Source of the DNA: RHKX01 sp963745755 | GTDB taxonomy: Bacteria > Actinomycetota > Thermoleophilia > Solirubrobacterales > 70-9 | Direction of reading: 5' to 3' | DNA length: 64,000 nt | NCBI GenBank assembly: GCA_963745755.1 | Contig: CAVUYP010000001.1 | Coordinates: forward strand, 1 to 64,000 | Part shown: piece by piece, positions 50,468 through 62,501 of the stretch | Layout: each line of letters begins with the position of its first letter | How positions within the stretch are numbered: position 1 is the first letter of the stretch | Notes under the pieces: model-generated | What the model was told of the DNA's origin: nothing | The model's database searches: none | The model's input: only the letters and a program-made list of their open reading frames with translations | Translations under genes and position numbers: made by a program

Positions 50468-51169
50468 ATGGTCGTCACCGCGCAAGCGAAACGATATGCA
50501 GCCCGCGTCGCGAAGCTGTTGGCCGAAGAATATCCCGATGCGGTTTGCGCCCTGAATTACAAGTCGCCCCTCGAGTTGCTGGTGGCGACGATTCTCTCCG
50601 CGCAGTGCACAGACGGGCGAGTCAACCTGGTCACCAAAGATCTCTTCCGTCGCTACCGCACGGCAAAAGCGTACGCCGCTGCCGATCTGTCGGAGTTGGA
50701 AGAGCTGATCAAGAGCACCGGTTTTTTTCGCAACAAGGCGAAGAATATTCAGGCCTGCTGCCAGGCGCTTGTCGAGCAGCACGGCGGCCAGGTGCCGAGG
50801 GAACTGGAGGAACTCGTCAAACTGCCGGGCGTCGGCCGCAAGACGGCCAACGTCGTGTTGGGGACGGCGTTTGACATTGCCTCCGGCGTGGTCGTCGATA
50901 CGCACGTCAGCCGGCTGAGCCTGCGGCTGGGACTGACCGAACACAAAGACCCGGTAAAAATCGAACGCGACTTGATGGCGGTGTTGCCCTCCCAGGAGTG
51001 GGTCGCGTTCAGCCATCGGCTGATTCACCACGGACGCCGGATCTGCGTGGCTCGGCGGCCCAAGTGCGAGACTTGCGGGTTGAAAGACATTTGCCCGCGA
51101 GTGGGAGTCGCCGAGTCGCCGAGCGGCGGCTCGAAAAAGAAGCAGCCTAAACGGAAGCAACGGGCCTGA
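50468..51169 (+). CDS. nth: Endonuclease III
   Basis: A DNA glycosylase/AP-lyase for oxidised pyrimidines. LVATILSAQCTDGRVN opens the helical core. The helix-hairpin-helix LPGVGRKTANVVL carries the catalytic Lys, and VVVDTHVSRLS the catalytic Asp. The 4Fe-4S cluster is C-x6-C-x2-C-x5-C in CVARRPKCETCGLKDIC. A basic tail (SKKKQPKRKQRA) is extra. The start ATG at 50468 is preferred because it begins the conserved part. Confidence 0.95.
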   Translation: MVVTAQAKRYAARVAKLLAEEYPDAVCALNYKSPLELLVATILSAQCTDGRVNLVTKDLFRRYRTAKAYAAADLSELEELIKSTGFFRNKAKNIQACCQALVEQHGGQVPRELEELVKLPGVGRKTANVVLGTAFDIASGVVVDTHVSRLSLRLGLTEHKDPVKIERDLMAVLPSQEWVAFSHRLIHHGRRICVARRPKCETCGLKDICPRVGVAESPSGGSKKKQPKRKQRA

Positions 51170-51278
51170 TGGGGCCGCGGTTCAATGCACTGGCCGGGCG
51201 GTCCCGGCGGCGTCGCACCAAGACGGGGAATGTTTCTCAACCGAAACCTCGAGCGGTTCGGCTTGCCGAAATGATGCC

Positions 51279-51860
51279 ATGATTCTTTCAGGCCACGAGA
51301 TACGCAACGAGTTGGGCCGAAACATCGTCATCGATCCGTTCGACGAGGCCACGCTGAACCCGAACAGCTACAACCTCACGCTGCACGACGAGCTGATGAT
51401 CTACGAAGAGGTCGTGCTCGACATGCGCAAGGCCAACCGGGTGCGCCGCATCGCAGATTCCGCCGGAAGGGCTCGTGCTGCGCCCGAACCAGCTGTATCT
51501 GGGCCGGACGGTCGAACGGACCGAGACGCACAACCTGGTGCCGATGATCGAGGGCCGCTCGTCGATCGGCCGGCTGGGGCTGTTCGTGCACGTCACCGCC
51601 GGGTTCGGCGACGTCGGCTTCTGCGGCTACTGGACGCTGGAGATGTTCGCCGTTCAGCCGGTGCGGATCTATGCCGGGCGTGGCGATCTGCCAGATCTTC
51701 TATCACCAGATCGCCGGCGACTTCAACGAATACGCCAGCGACAAGTACCAGCACAACCGCGACATCCAGCCCAGCCTGCTGTTCAAAGAGCTGGACCCCG
51801 AACGCGAACAGGATCCGCAAATGCAGCTCGATTTCGGCATCGAGCGGCGACTACGGATAG
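51279..51860 (+). CDS. dcd: dCTP deaminase, three single-base frameshifts
   Basis: It deaminates dCTP to dUTP. NSYNLTLHDELMIYE, EGRSSIGRLGLFVHV and AGFGDVGFCGYWTLEM are the conserved blocks of the dCTP deaminase/dUTPase trimer. Exactly three extra bases break the gene: G at 51453, C at 51679 and C at 51848. Dropping them gives an uninterrupted protein of 192 residues ending DYG. The natural gene is almost surely intact. It converges with the AAA+ gene (35 bases between stops). Confidence 0.94.
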   Translation: MILSGHEIRNELGRNIVIDPFDEATLNPNSYNLTLHDELMIYEEVVLDMRKANRVRRIADSAGRARAAPEPAVSGPDGRTDRDAQPGADDRGPLVDRPAGAVRARHRRVRRRRLLRLLDAGDVRRSAGADLCRAWRSARSSITRSPATSTNTPATSTSTTATSSPACCSKSWTPNANRIRKCSSISASSGDYG

Positions 51861-51895
51861 GCGGATCGGCTGCGGATCGCCGCACGTCAGCCCGA

Positions 51896-53447
51896 TTACA
51901 TCACGGCGAAGTAGTTCTCGACCGCGAAGTCGAAGTACTCGCGGCGTCATCTCCGGCGGCTGCTTCCGTAACTGGCAGTAGTTGCGGATCTGCAGCAGCA
52001 GGTCGCGCGGCTGGCAGCAGCGGAACGGCCGCCCGCGTCTTCGTAGTGCGTCTCGATCAGGTAGTCGACCGCCTCCTGGTTGTACTCGAAGCCCAGCTTC
52101 GGCGCCATGATCTTGAACAGCTCGCGGAATTCCTCTTCGGTCGGATCGACGACTTCGATCTTGTAGGGAATCCGCCGCAGAAACGCCTCGTCGACCAGGT
52201 CTCGCGGCTCGAGGTTCGTCGAGAAGATGATCAACTGGTCGAACGGCACCTGGATCTTCTTGCCGTTGGGCAAGATTGAGGAAGTCGAACCGCTTTTCCA
52301 GCGGCACGATCCAGCGATTCAGCAGTTCGTCGGTGCTCATCCGCTGGCGGCCGAAGTCGTCGATGACCAGCGTGCCGCAGTTGCTCTTCAGCTGCAGCGG
52401 CGCTTCGCTGATGCCGGTCGACGTGTTGAGCGTGACTTCCAGCGTGTCCATCGTCAATTCGCCGCCGACGACGATCGTCGGGCGGCGGATGCGCACCCAG
52501 CGCTTGTCGATCCTGCGCTGGTCGAGCAAGCCATCGCTCTGCTCGAGCGGCACTTCTTCGTGGTTGATCGGATCGAACAGGCGGATGATCTCGCCGTCGA
52601 TGCCGATCGCGCGCGGAATCCAGATGTCGTCGCCGAAGGCCTGCGTGACCCGCTCGGCGATGCTCGTCTTGCCGTTGCCCGGCGCGCCGTACAGGAACAA
52701 GCCCGCGGCCCGAGTTGATGGCCGGCCCCAGGCGCTGCAGCATCTCGCTGGTTGATCAGCAGGTCGTCGAAGGCCCGCTCCAGGTCCTCGGCGGTCGGAT
52801 GCTGGTCGGCGAGCGATTGGGCCTTGACGCTGGCGATGTAGTCGCTGCAGCGAGACCGGCGCGGCGCCGAAGTAGGTGCAGTGTTCGGCATAGCCGCCGA
52901 GCCCGCTCGCGGCCCATGTCGGTGAGCTGATAGTCGTAGTCGTTCATCGCCGCGGCGCCGCGATGGACGACCAGTTGGTCGTTCTTGATCTGGCGCAGCA
53001 GCTCGTCGACCAGCACGAACGGCAGCTTGACCTGGTCGGCGATCGCCCGGCCCGTCGCGTTGCCGATCGACAGCAAGTACTTGAGGATCAATTCTTCGAT
53101 TAATCCTTCCGACAAGTCGGCCTCGCGCAGCGACGCCGGCTCGTACGGAACGAAGGCGTTCTCCGCGGCGGTACGCTCTGCGCCGCCAGCGGGCGCCTTG
53201 GTTGCGACCAGTTTTTTGACCCGGCCAAGAAGCTCGTCGAGCTTTTTGTCTTCGTCGTGAGGAGTCGCCTCGGCGTCATCCGCTTCCACGGCTTCCGCCC
53301 CGACCGCTTCGTCCGTTTCTACCGGGGCGCCGGGGGCGTCATGATCGGGAGCCGTAGCCGCCAGCGACGCCCACGCGCTATCGGAAGCTGCCGGGTCGCC
53401 GCGGCCGGCCAAGTGCGCCAGAAGGTTGTCCTGAGAAAGGTCGGGCA
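51896..53447 (-). CDS. AAA+ ATPase, multiply frameshifted
   Basis: About 510 residues. An acidic low-complexity N-terminus (ETDEAVGAEAVEADDAEA) is followed by a winged-helix-like part (LILKYLLSIGNATGRAIADQ). The AAA+ module has Walker A YGAPGNGKTSIAERV, Walker B TLVIDDFGRQ, and sensor 1 LIIFSTNLEP with FLRRIPYKI carrying the arginine finger. After the last break the C-terminus reads TPEYFDFAVENYFAVM. Breaks lie near 52860, 52745, 52710, 52275, 52030 and 51910. The substrate is unknown. The start ATG at 53447 has GGGAGAG upstream. Confidence 0.85.
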
Positions 53448-54217
53448 TCGTTCCCGTCTCTCCCGCCACATGGTTGGAAAAGAAGTTGGTTAATCTTGCC
53501 CGTCGCGGCACACGGCCGCCCTGCGCTTGGAGAATTCCTGCCGCCCAGGGCCGGCCATTTTTTCCGCCGCGATAAGTTTCGATCCGGTTGCGACTTGTAG
53601 CGTCGTCGGCCCAGGGCGGCGGTTTGTGGGGAGGTGGGCGCCTGAATCGGTCGGCCTGTTCCGCCGCGCTCGGCCAAGCCAAGCGCTACAAGTGCATCCG
53701 AACTCTACCTCTCCAGGCGGCCCGGTCAAATTAAAACGCATTTGGCGCTTGCGGCGGAAATTGGGCGGCGAGACTTCGTCTGCGCTGTCCGCCTATGATC
53801 GCCAGGTGTGGCGGCCCGAACCAACTGGAGAGCCCTAATGGATGACGCTTTACGCTACAGCCGTCCACGAGAGGGGGGGCGGTGGGAGAGGCTTCAAGAA
53901 GCGGGCATCTCCTGCCTCTGGCCTGGCGGCAAAGCGATAGGGGTATAAGCCTGCCTTTTTGGAGGAATGAATTTCGACGAAACCGCGGCTCACGATGCTG
54001 GTCAGCAACAAGGTGCGTAGACCAAGTCATGCGATTCTGAGACCCGGCTGGCGGCTGCCGTGCCAAATAGCTGCCGTTAGATATAATGCAACCATGGGAC
54101 GTGGGCGGAACCGCAACATGGTCGCAAGAGGGCTGTAAACGGATATGTGCAATATCGCTCTGGGGCGGCAGGAGGCGGGCCTAGAATGAGTTCGCGTCGT
54201 CGCTCGGCGCCTCCTGC
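53448..54217. other. Intergenic region beginning a lower-GC island
   Basis: No gene is supported over 770 bases. The composition falls from about 54000 onward compared with the flanking housekeeping genes. No repeat, tRNA or attachment site was recognised. Confidence 0.5.
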
Positions 54218-54538
54218 ATGAACCAGTGGCAGGAATTGGGTTTGTATGATGAGGGACTCGATGGTTGGGGCCAAGCATTCGCTCAAGTCATTGAAAGGAC
54301 CTTGGCTGCAGGCGGCCTTATTCATTTCAACCTAAACGGGCTGGACATCACAGAGGCATTGGCCGGTGACAACCACACCTGGGTAGGCCGATACACGGAT
54401 TGGGAGCTTCAACAGGTTCTAAGTCGTGCAGATACATACGAAAGAACCACTTTTTATTTGGATGGTGCGCCCTTGAACAACGAACGGTTGGCGGAACTGG
54501 GTATCGTCCATCCGGTGCGCTCAATGAGAAGGCGATAA
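54218..54538 (+). CDS. Small protein resembling C-terminal domains of polymorphic-toxin-like proteins
   Basis: 106 codons, lower GC than neighbours. The core, with HFNLNGLDITEALAGDNHTW and GRYTDWELQQVL then TTFYLDG, reminds me of domains found at the C-termini of large secreted or RHS-type proteins. That is recollection, not a search result. No signal peptide is present and no good ribosome-binding site precedes the ATG, so it may be a toxin tip cut off from a lost N-terminal part, or a free-standing protein. The next gene starts two bases after its stop, which implies coupling. Confidence 0.5.
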   Translation: MNQWQELGLYDEGLDGWGQAFAQVIERTLAAGGLIHFNLNGLDITEALAGDNHTWVGRYTDWELQQVLSRADTYERTTFYLDGAPLNNERLAELGIVHPVRSMRRR

Positions 54539-54540
54539 AG

Positions 54541-54879
54541 ATGTCAAAAGCCGAATATACAATTGCAAAGCAGATTGGCAACAAAGGGTATTTCGGGCGA
54601 GTCGCTCTGGATGTTGACACGAGTGAAGCCAATGCAAATCAGGTCATCGTTGACTTCGAAGATAGCGTTTCGGACACGTGGCGTGCCGCGGCGAATTTTG
54701 GGATTATGTATATGCTAGACCACCTGCCAAAGCGATCGCATTACCCGCACGGACTGAGAGTCCATGTGACGACGATAGGAGGCCATCCCGTGGACACAAC
54801 GCGGATTGTCATTGCCTGCGCGGCGGCAAACGCATTGGCTGAGGCGCTGGCATTGAAAAGGATAAGAGGCCTGATCTAG
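54541..54879 (+). CDS. Stand-alone EF-G domain IV-like protein
   Basis: 112 codons, intact. The layout KQIGNKGYFGRVALDV ... WRAAANFGIMYML ... YPHGLRVHVTTIGGHPVDTT ... IACAAANALAEALAL parallels domain IV of elongation factor G: KQSGGRGQYGHV, the mid-domain helix, then HDVDSS and a helix ending the domain. EF-G domain IV mimics the anticodon arm of tRNA. The rest of EF-G is absent. It is coupled to the upstream small gene; together they could be an effector and its partner, as inference. The resemblance was judged by eye. Confidence 0.5.
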   Translation: MSKAEYTIAKQIGNKGYFGRVALDVDTSEANANQVIVDFEDSVSDTWRAAANFGIMYMLDHLPKRSHYPHGLRVHVTTIGGHPVDTTRIVIACAAANALAEALALKRIRGLI

Positions 54880-54963
54880 ACCCTGAAACCGGACGATTCG
54901 TATTTGCAAGGTAGTAGCGTGCGTTCCAGAGAGTCGGAAGCTACGCGAACTTCTAGGGAGAGC

Positions 54964-55200
54964 ATGGACGGCGCTTACGAAGCCAAGACCCGGTTTTCCG
55001 AGATTCTCGAACGCGTGGCTGAAGGCAAAGTGATTACGATTGCTAGGCACGGCGTCCCGGTGACCGGCCTGACGCCCGTCAGGCCGGCGGCCACCGAAGA
55101 AAATCGCCGCAAAGTCGTCTTGGCCATGCGAGCGTTGGCCCTCCGGAATCGCTTAGCAGGACTTTCGATCAATGATTTGGTCGCAGAAGGGCGAAAATGA
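54964..55200 (+). CDS. Phd/YefM-type antitoxin without partner toxin
   Basis: 78 codons. YEAKTRFSEILERVAEGKVI and ARHGVPVTGLTPV are the Phd/YefM DNA-binding fold. The C-terminal helix (RRKVVLAMRALALRNRLAG) would bind a toxin. The start ATG at 54964 is chosen because the conserved part begins there. Its stop overlaps an ATG, as when a PIN-domain toxin follows, but that frame ends after nine codons. The toxin gene is therefore missing or deleted. Confidence 0.78.
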   Translation: MDGAYEAKTRFSEILERVAEGKVITIARHGVPVTGLTPVRPAATEENRRKVVLAMRALALRNRLAGLSINDLVAEGRK

Positions 55201-55219
55201 CGCCTTGTCTCGGCCGCGC

Positions 55220-55617
55220 TCAATGAATTCGCTCCGAGCTCCGTATTTCCGGTTGGTTCCGGGGCTTGAGCCAGATCTCATAGTTGCCTGCCTCGGCGGC
55301 CAGCCAAACGTCGCGTTCGACGAATTGCCTAAAACAACCGCCGCGCAGGCTGGACCCGCGCCTTGCTTGTAGATCACCGGAGCGTCGCAGTCGCGTTTGA
55401 TGAGCTGAAACCCGTACTGCACTGATTCGGGGGCGTCGAATCGCAGAAATCGGCCCTGCAGCCGAAATCGCTGAGCAGCGGTGACCGGCCGCAGTTCGAT
55501 CCTCGGAATCCACACGGAACGATATAGGCCCAAGCCCAAGCAGGCGATCGCCAAGTCGAGCAACAGTCTTCTCAGGCTGAATTGAGGTCGCAGCCGCAGG
55601 GCCGCATTTTCACGCAT
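55220..55617 (-). CDS. Hypothetical membrane-anchored protein, one frameshift
   Basis: About 130 residues with one N-terminal helix (LLLDLAIACLGLGLYRSV) after a basic start. A frame break near 55340 leads to a second part ending RNQPEIRSSERIH at 55220. No family is recognised. It converges with the antitoxin gene. Confidence 0.5.
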
Positions 55618-55674
55618 TCCGCAACCCGCAGACAATCGGGCGGCGATTCGCTAAACTGAGCGGCGCTATGGCCC

Positions 55675-55727
55675 GTAGGTCAGGCTTTCCAACCTGACCG
55701 GGCGTCAGGCTGGAAAGCCTGACCTAC
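55675..55727. repeat. REPIN-like doublet with GTAG heads
   Basis: A perfect 16-base inverted repeat (55675-55690 with 55712-55727) begins with GTAGG on each strand. Each arm contains TCAGGCTTTCC with its own partial mirror. It is a pair of head-out REP-type units 21 bases apart, in the gap before aconitase. Confidence 0.6.
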
Positions 55728-55758
55728 CTATTGCCGGTAAAATCTTAGGGAACCCCGC

Positions 55759-58487
<2,729 letters not shown>

Positions 58488-58535
58488 GAGTAAGGCCGCT
58501 GCCGGCAAACCAATCGGCTCGCCCGCCCGGAGACG

Positions 58536-59051
58536 CTAAGACGACCGGGCGGCGAGTTCGTGGCCGAGGGCTTCCAGGTCTTCCCGGAAGCGATCAATCG
58601 CTTCGACCGGGTTGACGTTGAAGAAGGCCCGGCCATCGGTCTGCCAGAGCTCTCCCTGGGTGCGGAACATGGCGGTAGCGGCTTTCAAATCGCCGACCGC
58701 CTCAACTTCCTCCATCAGCCCGCCTTCAATCGCCTCGAAGGAGATGGTCACCGCCACGAACGCGCAGAGATCTCCGCTTTGGCGATCGCGGGCGTAGGAG
58801 ACGTCATCTTCAAATTCGCAGTTGGTCCAGCGCAGCCCTCGCGGCCGACCGCTGGATGCGGCCAATTGAAAGAACTTGGCCTCCAAACGTTCGCGCTGGC
58901 GATGAAATTCCTTGCGGGCGCGCTCGTAGCGGGCGGCTCGCATCGCGGAGCGGATGGGCTTCCAGGCAAACAAAGCCGCCGCCCCCGCTGCTGCCGCCAG
59001 GCCGACTGCGACCCAAACCCATCCGGACATGGCATTCTCGCTCCTCGACAT
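58536..59051 (-). CDS. Membrane-anchored hypothetical protein
   Basis: 171 codons (or 164 from the ATG at 59030), intact. One N-terminal helix (WVWVAVGLAAAAGAAALFAW) is followed by a basic helix (RAARYERARKEFHRQRERLE) and a compact globular part ending in EALGHELAARSS. I do not recognise the domain. It converges with aconitase. Confidence 0.68.
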   Translation of the reverse strand: MSRSENAMSGWVWVAVGLAAAAGAAALFAWKPIRSAMRAARYERARKEFHRQRERLEAKFFQLAASSGRPRGLRWTNCEFEDDVSYARDRQSGDLCAFVAVTISFEAIEGGLMEEVEAVGDLKAATAMFRTQGELWQTDGRAFFNVNPVEAIDRFREDLEALGHELAARSS

Positions 59052-59240
59052 GCGCCGCTCAGAGCAAGAGAAGAGCGGCTAACCCGTAATTGTAGGGATT
59101 TGCCGGCAACCGTGGCAAGCAAAATCAAGCCGGACCGCGACGCGAGCAAAGCTTCGAGAAAGCGCTTTCGCTTCGCGCGTGCGTCTTTTATGCTTACCGC
59201 TTGCTCGTTCTCCTTCGACTTCCCGCCTTAGTTTTTCTAC

Positions 59241-60134
59241 ATGCTTCTTGGCGCTCACATGTCGATTGCCGGCGGCTATTATCGGGCCGTCGAACATGCT
59301 CAGCGGTGCGGTTGCGACTGCGTACAACTGTTCACCAAGAACAACAATCAGTGGAAAGCCAAGCCGATCACGGCCGAAGAGGCGGAAAAATTCCGCGAGA
59401 CGCTGGCCGCCTCCGGCGTCAGCCACCCGATCTCGCACGATTCGTACCTGATCAACCTGGCCACCCCCGACGACGCCTTGTGGCGCCGCAGCATCGATGC
59501 CTTCGTCGTCGAACTGCAGCGAGCCGAGCAATTGGGCATCGCCTATGTCGTCATGCACCCCGGCGCCTACGTGACCAGCACCGAGGCCGCGGGGCTGGCG
59601 CGCGTGGTGGAGGCCTTGAACGAAGTGCACCGCCAGACGCCCGAACTTTCGGCCTGCACCCTACTGGAAACGACGGCAGGCCAGGGAACGGCGCTGGGCT
59701 GGCGGTTTGAACATCTGGCGGAAATCAAGAGTCGGGTAAACTCGCCGGAGCGGTTGGGCGTCTGCCTCGATACGTGCCACGTGTTCGCGGCCGGCTATCC
59801 GCTCCAGACGCCGGAGGAGTACGAAGCGACCATGCAGGCTTTCGATACGATCGTCGGGGCCGAGCAGATCAAGGCCTTTCATCTGAACGACAGCAAAAAG
59901 GGCTTGGGCTCGCGCGTCGATCGCCACGACCATATCGGCGAAGGAATGCTGGGGCTGGAGCCGTTCCGTCATCTGCTCAATGATCCCCGATTCCGCCAGA
60001 CGCCGATGTACCTGGAGACGCCCAAGGGACAGACCGACGGGCTGGAATGGGACGTAATGAACTTGGAAAAGTTGCGGGAACTGGCGGCGGCGCCCGCTCG
60101 GGGCAAGCGGCGTTCTCGCGGCAAGAAGGCCTAG
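59241..60134 (+). CDS. nfo: Endonuclease IV (deoxyribonuclease IV)
   Basis: 297 codons, intact. An AP endonuclease of the TIM-barrel Zn type. GAHMSIAGGYYRAVEHA, ISHDSYLINLA, VMHPGAYVTS, LLETTAGQGTALG, CLDTCHVFAAGY, HLNDSKKGLGSR and DRHDHIGEG carry the metal-ligand His, Glu and Asp residues in the family order. A basic tail (ARGKRRSRGKKA) is extra. It repairs abasic sites together with the endonuclease III seen at 50.5 kb. Confidence 0.95.
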   Translation: MLLGAHMSIAGGYYRAVEHAQRCGCDCVQLFTKNNNQWKAKPITAEEAEKFRETLAASGVSHPISHDSYLINLATPDDALWRRSIDAFVVELQRAEQLGIAYVVMHPGAYVTSTEAAGLARVVEALNEVHRQTPELSACTLLETTAGQGTALGWRFEHLAEIKSRVNSPERLGVCLDTCHVFAAGYPLQTPEEYEATMQAFDTIVGAEQIKAFHLNDSKKGLGSRVDRHDHIGEGMLGLEPFRHLLNDPRFRQTPMYLETPKGQTDGLEWDVMNLEKLRELAAAPARGKRRSRGKKA

Positions 60135-60372
60135 GCTACTGCCCGTCGTCGCGCCGACAGGCAACCTGTCCGCTCGAATTGCATTGCGTCAGGCGGCCAA
60201 AAGTCAGGTTTTTAGCGCCTGTGCGGGCCTGGCGAAAACGCCGAGATTCTCGCCGGCGAATCGGCCGATTCACTTCGGGTGCGCCGCTAAGTTGACCGGT
60301 CCGTAAGCGACGGATAGGATGAATCTGCGGCAGTGTGGCTCTACTCGCTTCGGTCGGAATCGGCTTCCGCTC

Positions 60373-60933
60373 ATGGCTCTGACGTACTTCAAGCGTTTCC
60401 GGATGGAAATCGATCTCACGGGGCTCGACTTGCGAGAACCCGTCATTCCGGCCGGTTATCGCCTGGCGGCGTGGGATCCGGGGCTCTTGCCGGCACATGC
60501 GGAAACAAAATATCAGAGTTTCCGCGCCGAGATCGACGCCAACGTATTTCCCTGCCTCGGCGAGTACGACGGCTGCGTGCGGCTGATGCAAGAAATCAGT
60601 CGTAAGGACGGGTTTCTGCCCGAGGCTACCTGGCTGGCGGTCTGCGAAGAGAGCCCGGGCGAATTCTGCGGCACCGTCCAGGGCATCCGCGACCGGAATG
60701 GCATGGGGGCGATTCAGAATCTCGGCATCGTGCCCGACCATCGCAATCGCGGTTTGGGCAGCGTGCTGATGATGAAGGCTTTGCACGGTTTCCGCCGCGC
60801 CGGTCTGCGGAGGGCTTTTTTGGAAGTCACCGCCCAGAACGACGGCGCCATCAAGCTCTACCGCCGGCTCGGCTTCGTCAAAGCGCGCACCGTATACAAG
60901 GCAATTGAAGTCTCTCCCTTCGCCTTGCAATAA
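60373..60933 (+). CDS. GNAT-family acetyltransferase
   Basis: About 186 residues, intact. LGIVPDHRNRGLGSVLM is the acetyl-CoA phosphate-binding loop (RNRGLGS). LEVTAQNDGAIKLYRRLGF is the C-terminal strand and helix. The start is taken at MALTYFKRFRM; a further ATG at 60319 would add 18 poorly fitting residues. Acceptor unknown. Confidence 0.82.
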   Translation: MALTYFKRFRMEIDLTGLDLREPVIPAGYRLAAWDPGLLPAHAETKYQSFRAEIDANVFPCLGEYDGCVRLMQEISRKDGFLPEATWLAVCEESPGEFCGTVQGIRDRNGMGAIQNLGIVPDHRNRGLGSVLMMKALHGFRRAGLRRAFLEVTAQNDGAIKLYRRLGFVKARTVYKAIEVSPFALQ

Positions 60934-61054
60934 AAACCGGTAGATAAAGCCCAGAGGCTCTTTACTTCCGGCAGATTGGCGAATCTAGGCAGACCGCGAC
61001 CGGCGAGTTGCGTCATGGCGCCTCTGTTCCGCTGATGCCTTCTCATCTTCCTTC

Positions 61055-61081
61055 ATCAGCGATGATTAGCGCAGATTAGCG
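61055..61081. repeat. Phased heptamer repeat ATCAGCG/ATTAGCG
   Basis: Three heptamers (ATCAGCG at 61055, ATTAGCG at 61065 and 61075) are exactly ten bases apart, one helical turn, upstream of the metallophosphoesterase gene. They resemble the CACGGAT element near 704 in design but not in sequence. Confidence 0.5.
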
Positions 61082-61228
61082 TTTCCTCGCTTCTCTTCCT
61101 CGCATTTACATTCTCTCATTGCAGCCGCCCAAACCGCCGTCGGAGCCGTTTGCGTCCGGCGCCGGATTCGCCTTCGCGCTAGACGTCGCTTCTCCTAGGA
61201 TACGCAGCCCATCAATTTAATTTCTCCA

Positions 61229-62242
61229 ATGGGAGCGACCCGCATGGGACGACGTTGTTGCCGCTGGGCAATGCGGCTGGGGTTTGCGGCTTTCGCCCTG
61301 GCGATTGTTTACGCCTGGGCTTTAGCTACGCCCGAGATCGGGCCGCGACTGCGATCCCGCTCACGCCCGCCTCAAACGAGAACGCAGCCCAGGCAGCGGA
61401 GCAGGTCCCGCTGTGGTCGTTCGGATTTGTCGGCGACACGCAGTTAGGCGAAGGCATCGTCGACAAGATCTTTGCGCAAATGCAGCGCGGCCAAAGTCGA
61501 ATTCGTGCTGCACCTGGGGGATATCGTCGACAATGCCGAAATCAACGAGCAGTGGGACTACGTCCTCGATCAAGCCGCTCGCTACGAACTGAAGCTGATG
61601 CCGGTGGTCGGCAACCACGATCGGATGCTGGCCTACGGCGACCGGGGCGAAATCCGTTTCCGCCAGTTCTTTCCCGAATTGCCCGAGACGTTTTACCGTT
61701 TCTCGCATCGCGGGGCTGGGCTTTCTGATGCTCAATTCCGAACACTCGATGGCGCCGTGGAGCCAGCAAGGGCGGTTCATCGACTGGCGAACTTGAGCAG
61801 CATCCGCACACGGCGGTCGTCTGCCTGCATCGGCCCGTATTTACTTGCGGGCATCGGGACATCGGCAACCAGTTCTTGCGCCGCGTCTGGCTGCACGGCC
61901 GCCTTGCCGGTACGGAGGCGGCGTTCGTGCTCAGCGGACATCATCATTATTACGATCGCACCAAACCGCTCGACGGAATCACCTACGTCACCAGCGGCGG
62001 CGCCAGCCATAAACTCTACGGCGAGGAAACGCCTGACGAGCGCACGGCCGTATTCAAGAGCGGGCGAGAACCATTACGGGCTGGCGGGCGTATTTTCTGA
62101 CAGGCTCGACGTCCGCATTCTCGACATCGACGGGAAAGAATTCGACCGCTTCACCGTCCAACTCGCCGGTCACGACGCGAAACGCAAGACGCTAGCCCAC
62201 CGCGGCGCGAGCAAGCATAGCGCCGTTGCCCACGAGGGGTAA
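61229..62242 (+). CDS. Exported calcineurin-like metallophosphoesterase, multiply frameshifted
   Basis: A hydrophobic N-terminus (LGFAAFALAIVYAWALATP) precedes the metallophosphoesterase motifs FVGDTQLG, LHLGDIVDNAE, VGNHDRM and LSGHHHYYDRT. Together they supply the two-metal site. ITYVTSGGASHKLYGEE follows, as in purple acid phosphatase-like proteins. Breaks lie near 61355, 61490, 61710, 61790 and 62065. It is probably located outside the cytoplasm. Substrate unknown. Confidence 0.82.
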
Positions 62243-62501
62243 AGCAAAGCGGCCTTGTTTTCTCCGGGAATTGACTGCGGCGGTACGGCATTTCTGCGGA
62301 TCGTACGCCTCTACCGGACCGTTGCGAATCGCCAGACGAAGGGTTACGCTCTAACCTTTTCCGCCGGCATATACTGAAGGAGGCGCTGGAAATGCGCCGC
62401 CTGGTTGGGAACCAGGACCTCTGGTCCTGCTCCGCCCGGCGCCGGCTCGTTACCCATCGTGCCAGTTCGGCCATTGCCCCCCAAAAGAACTTGGAGACTT
62501 T

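Noticed and set aside
51279..51860. Programmed ribosomal frameshifting in dcd and other genes
   Set aside because: Three slips in one short gene, no slippery heptamers, and the same C/G signature in unrelated genes argue for sequence error.
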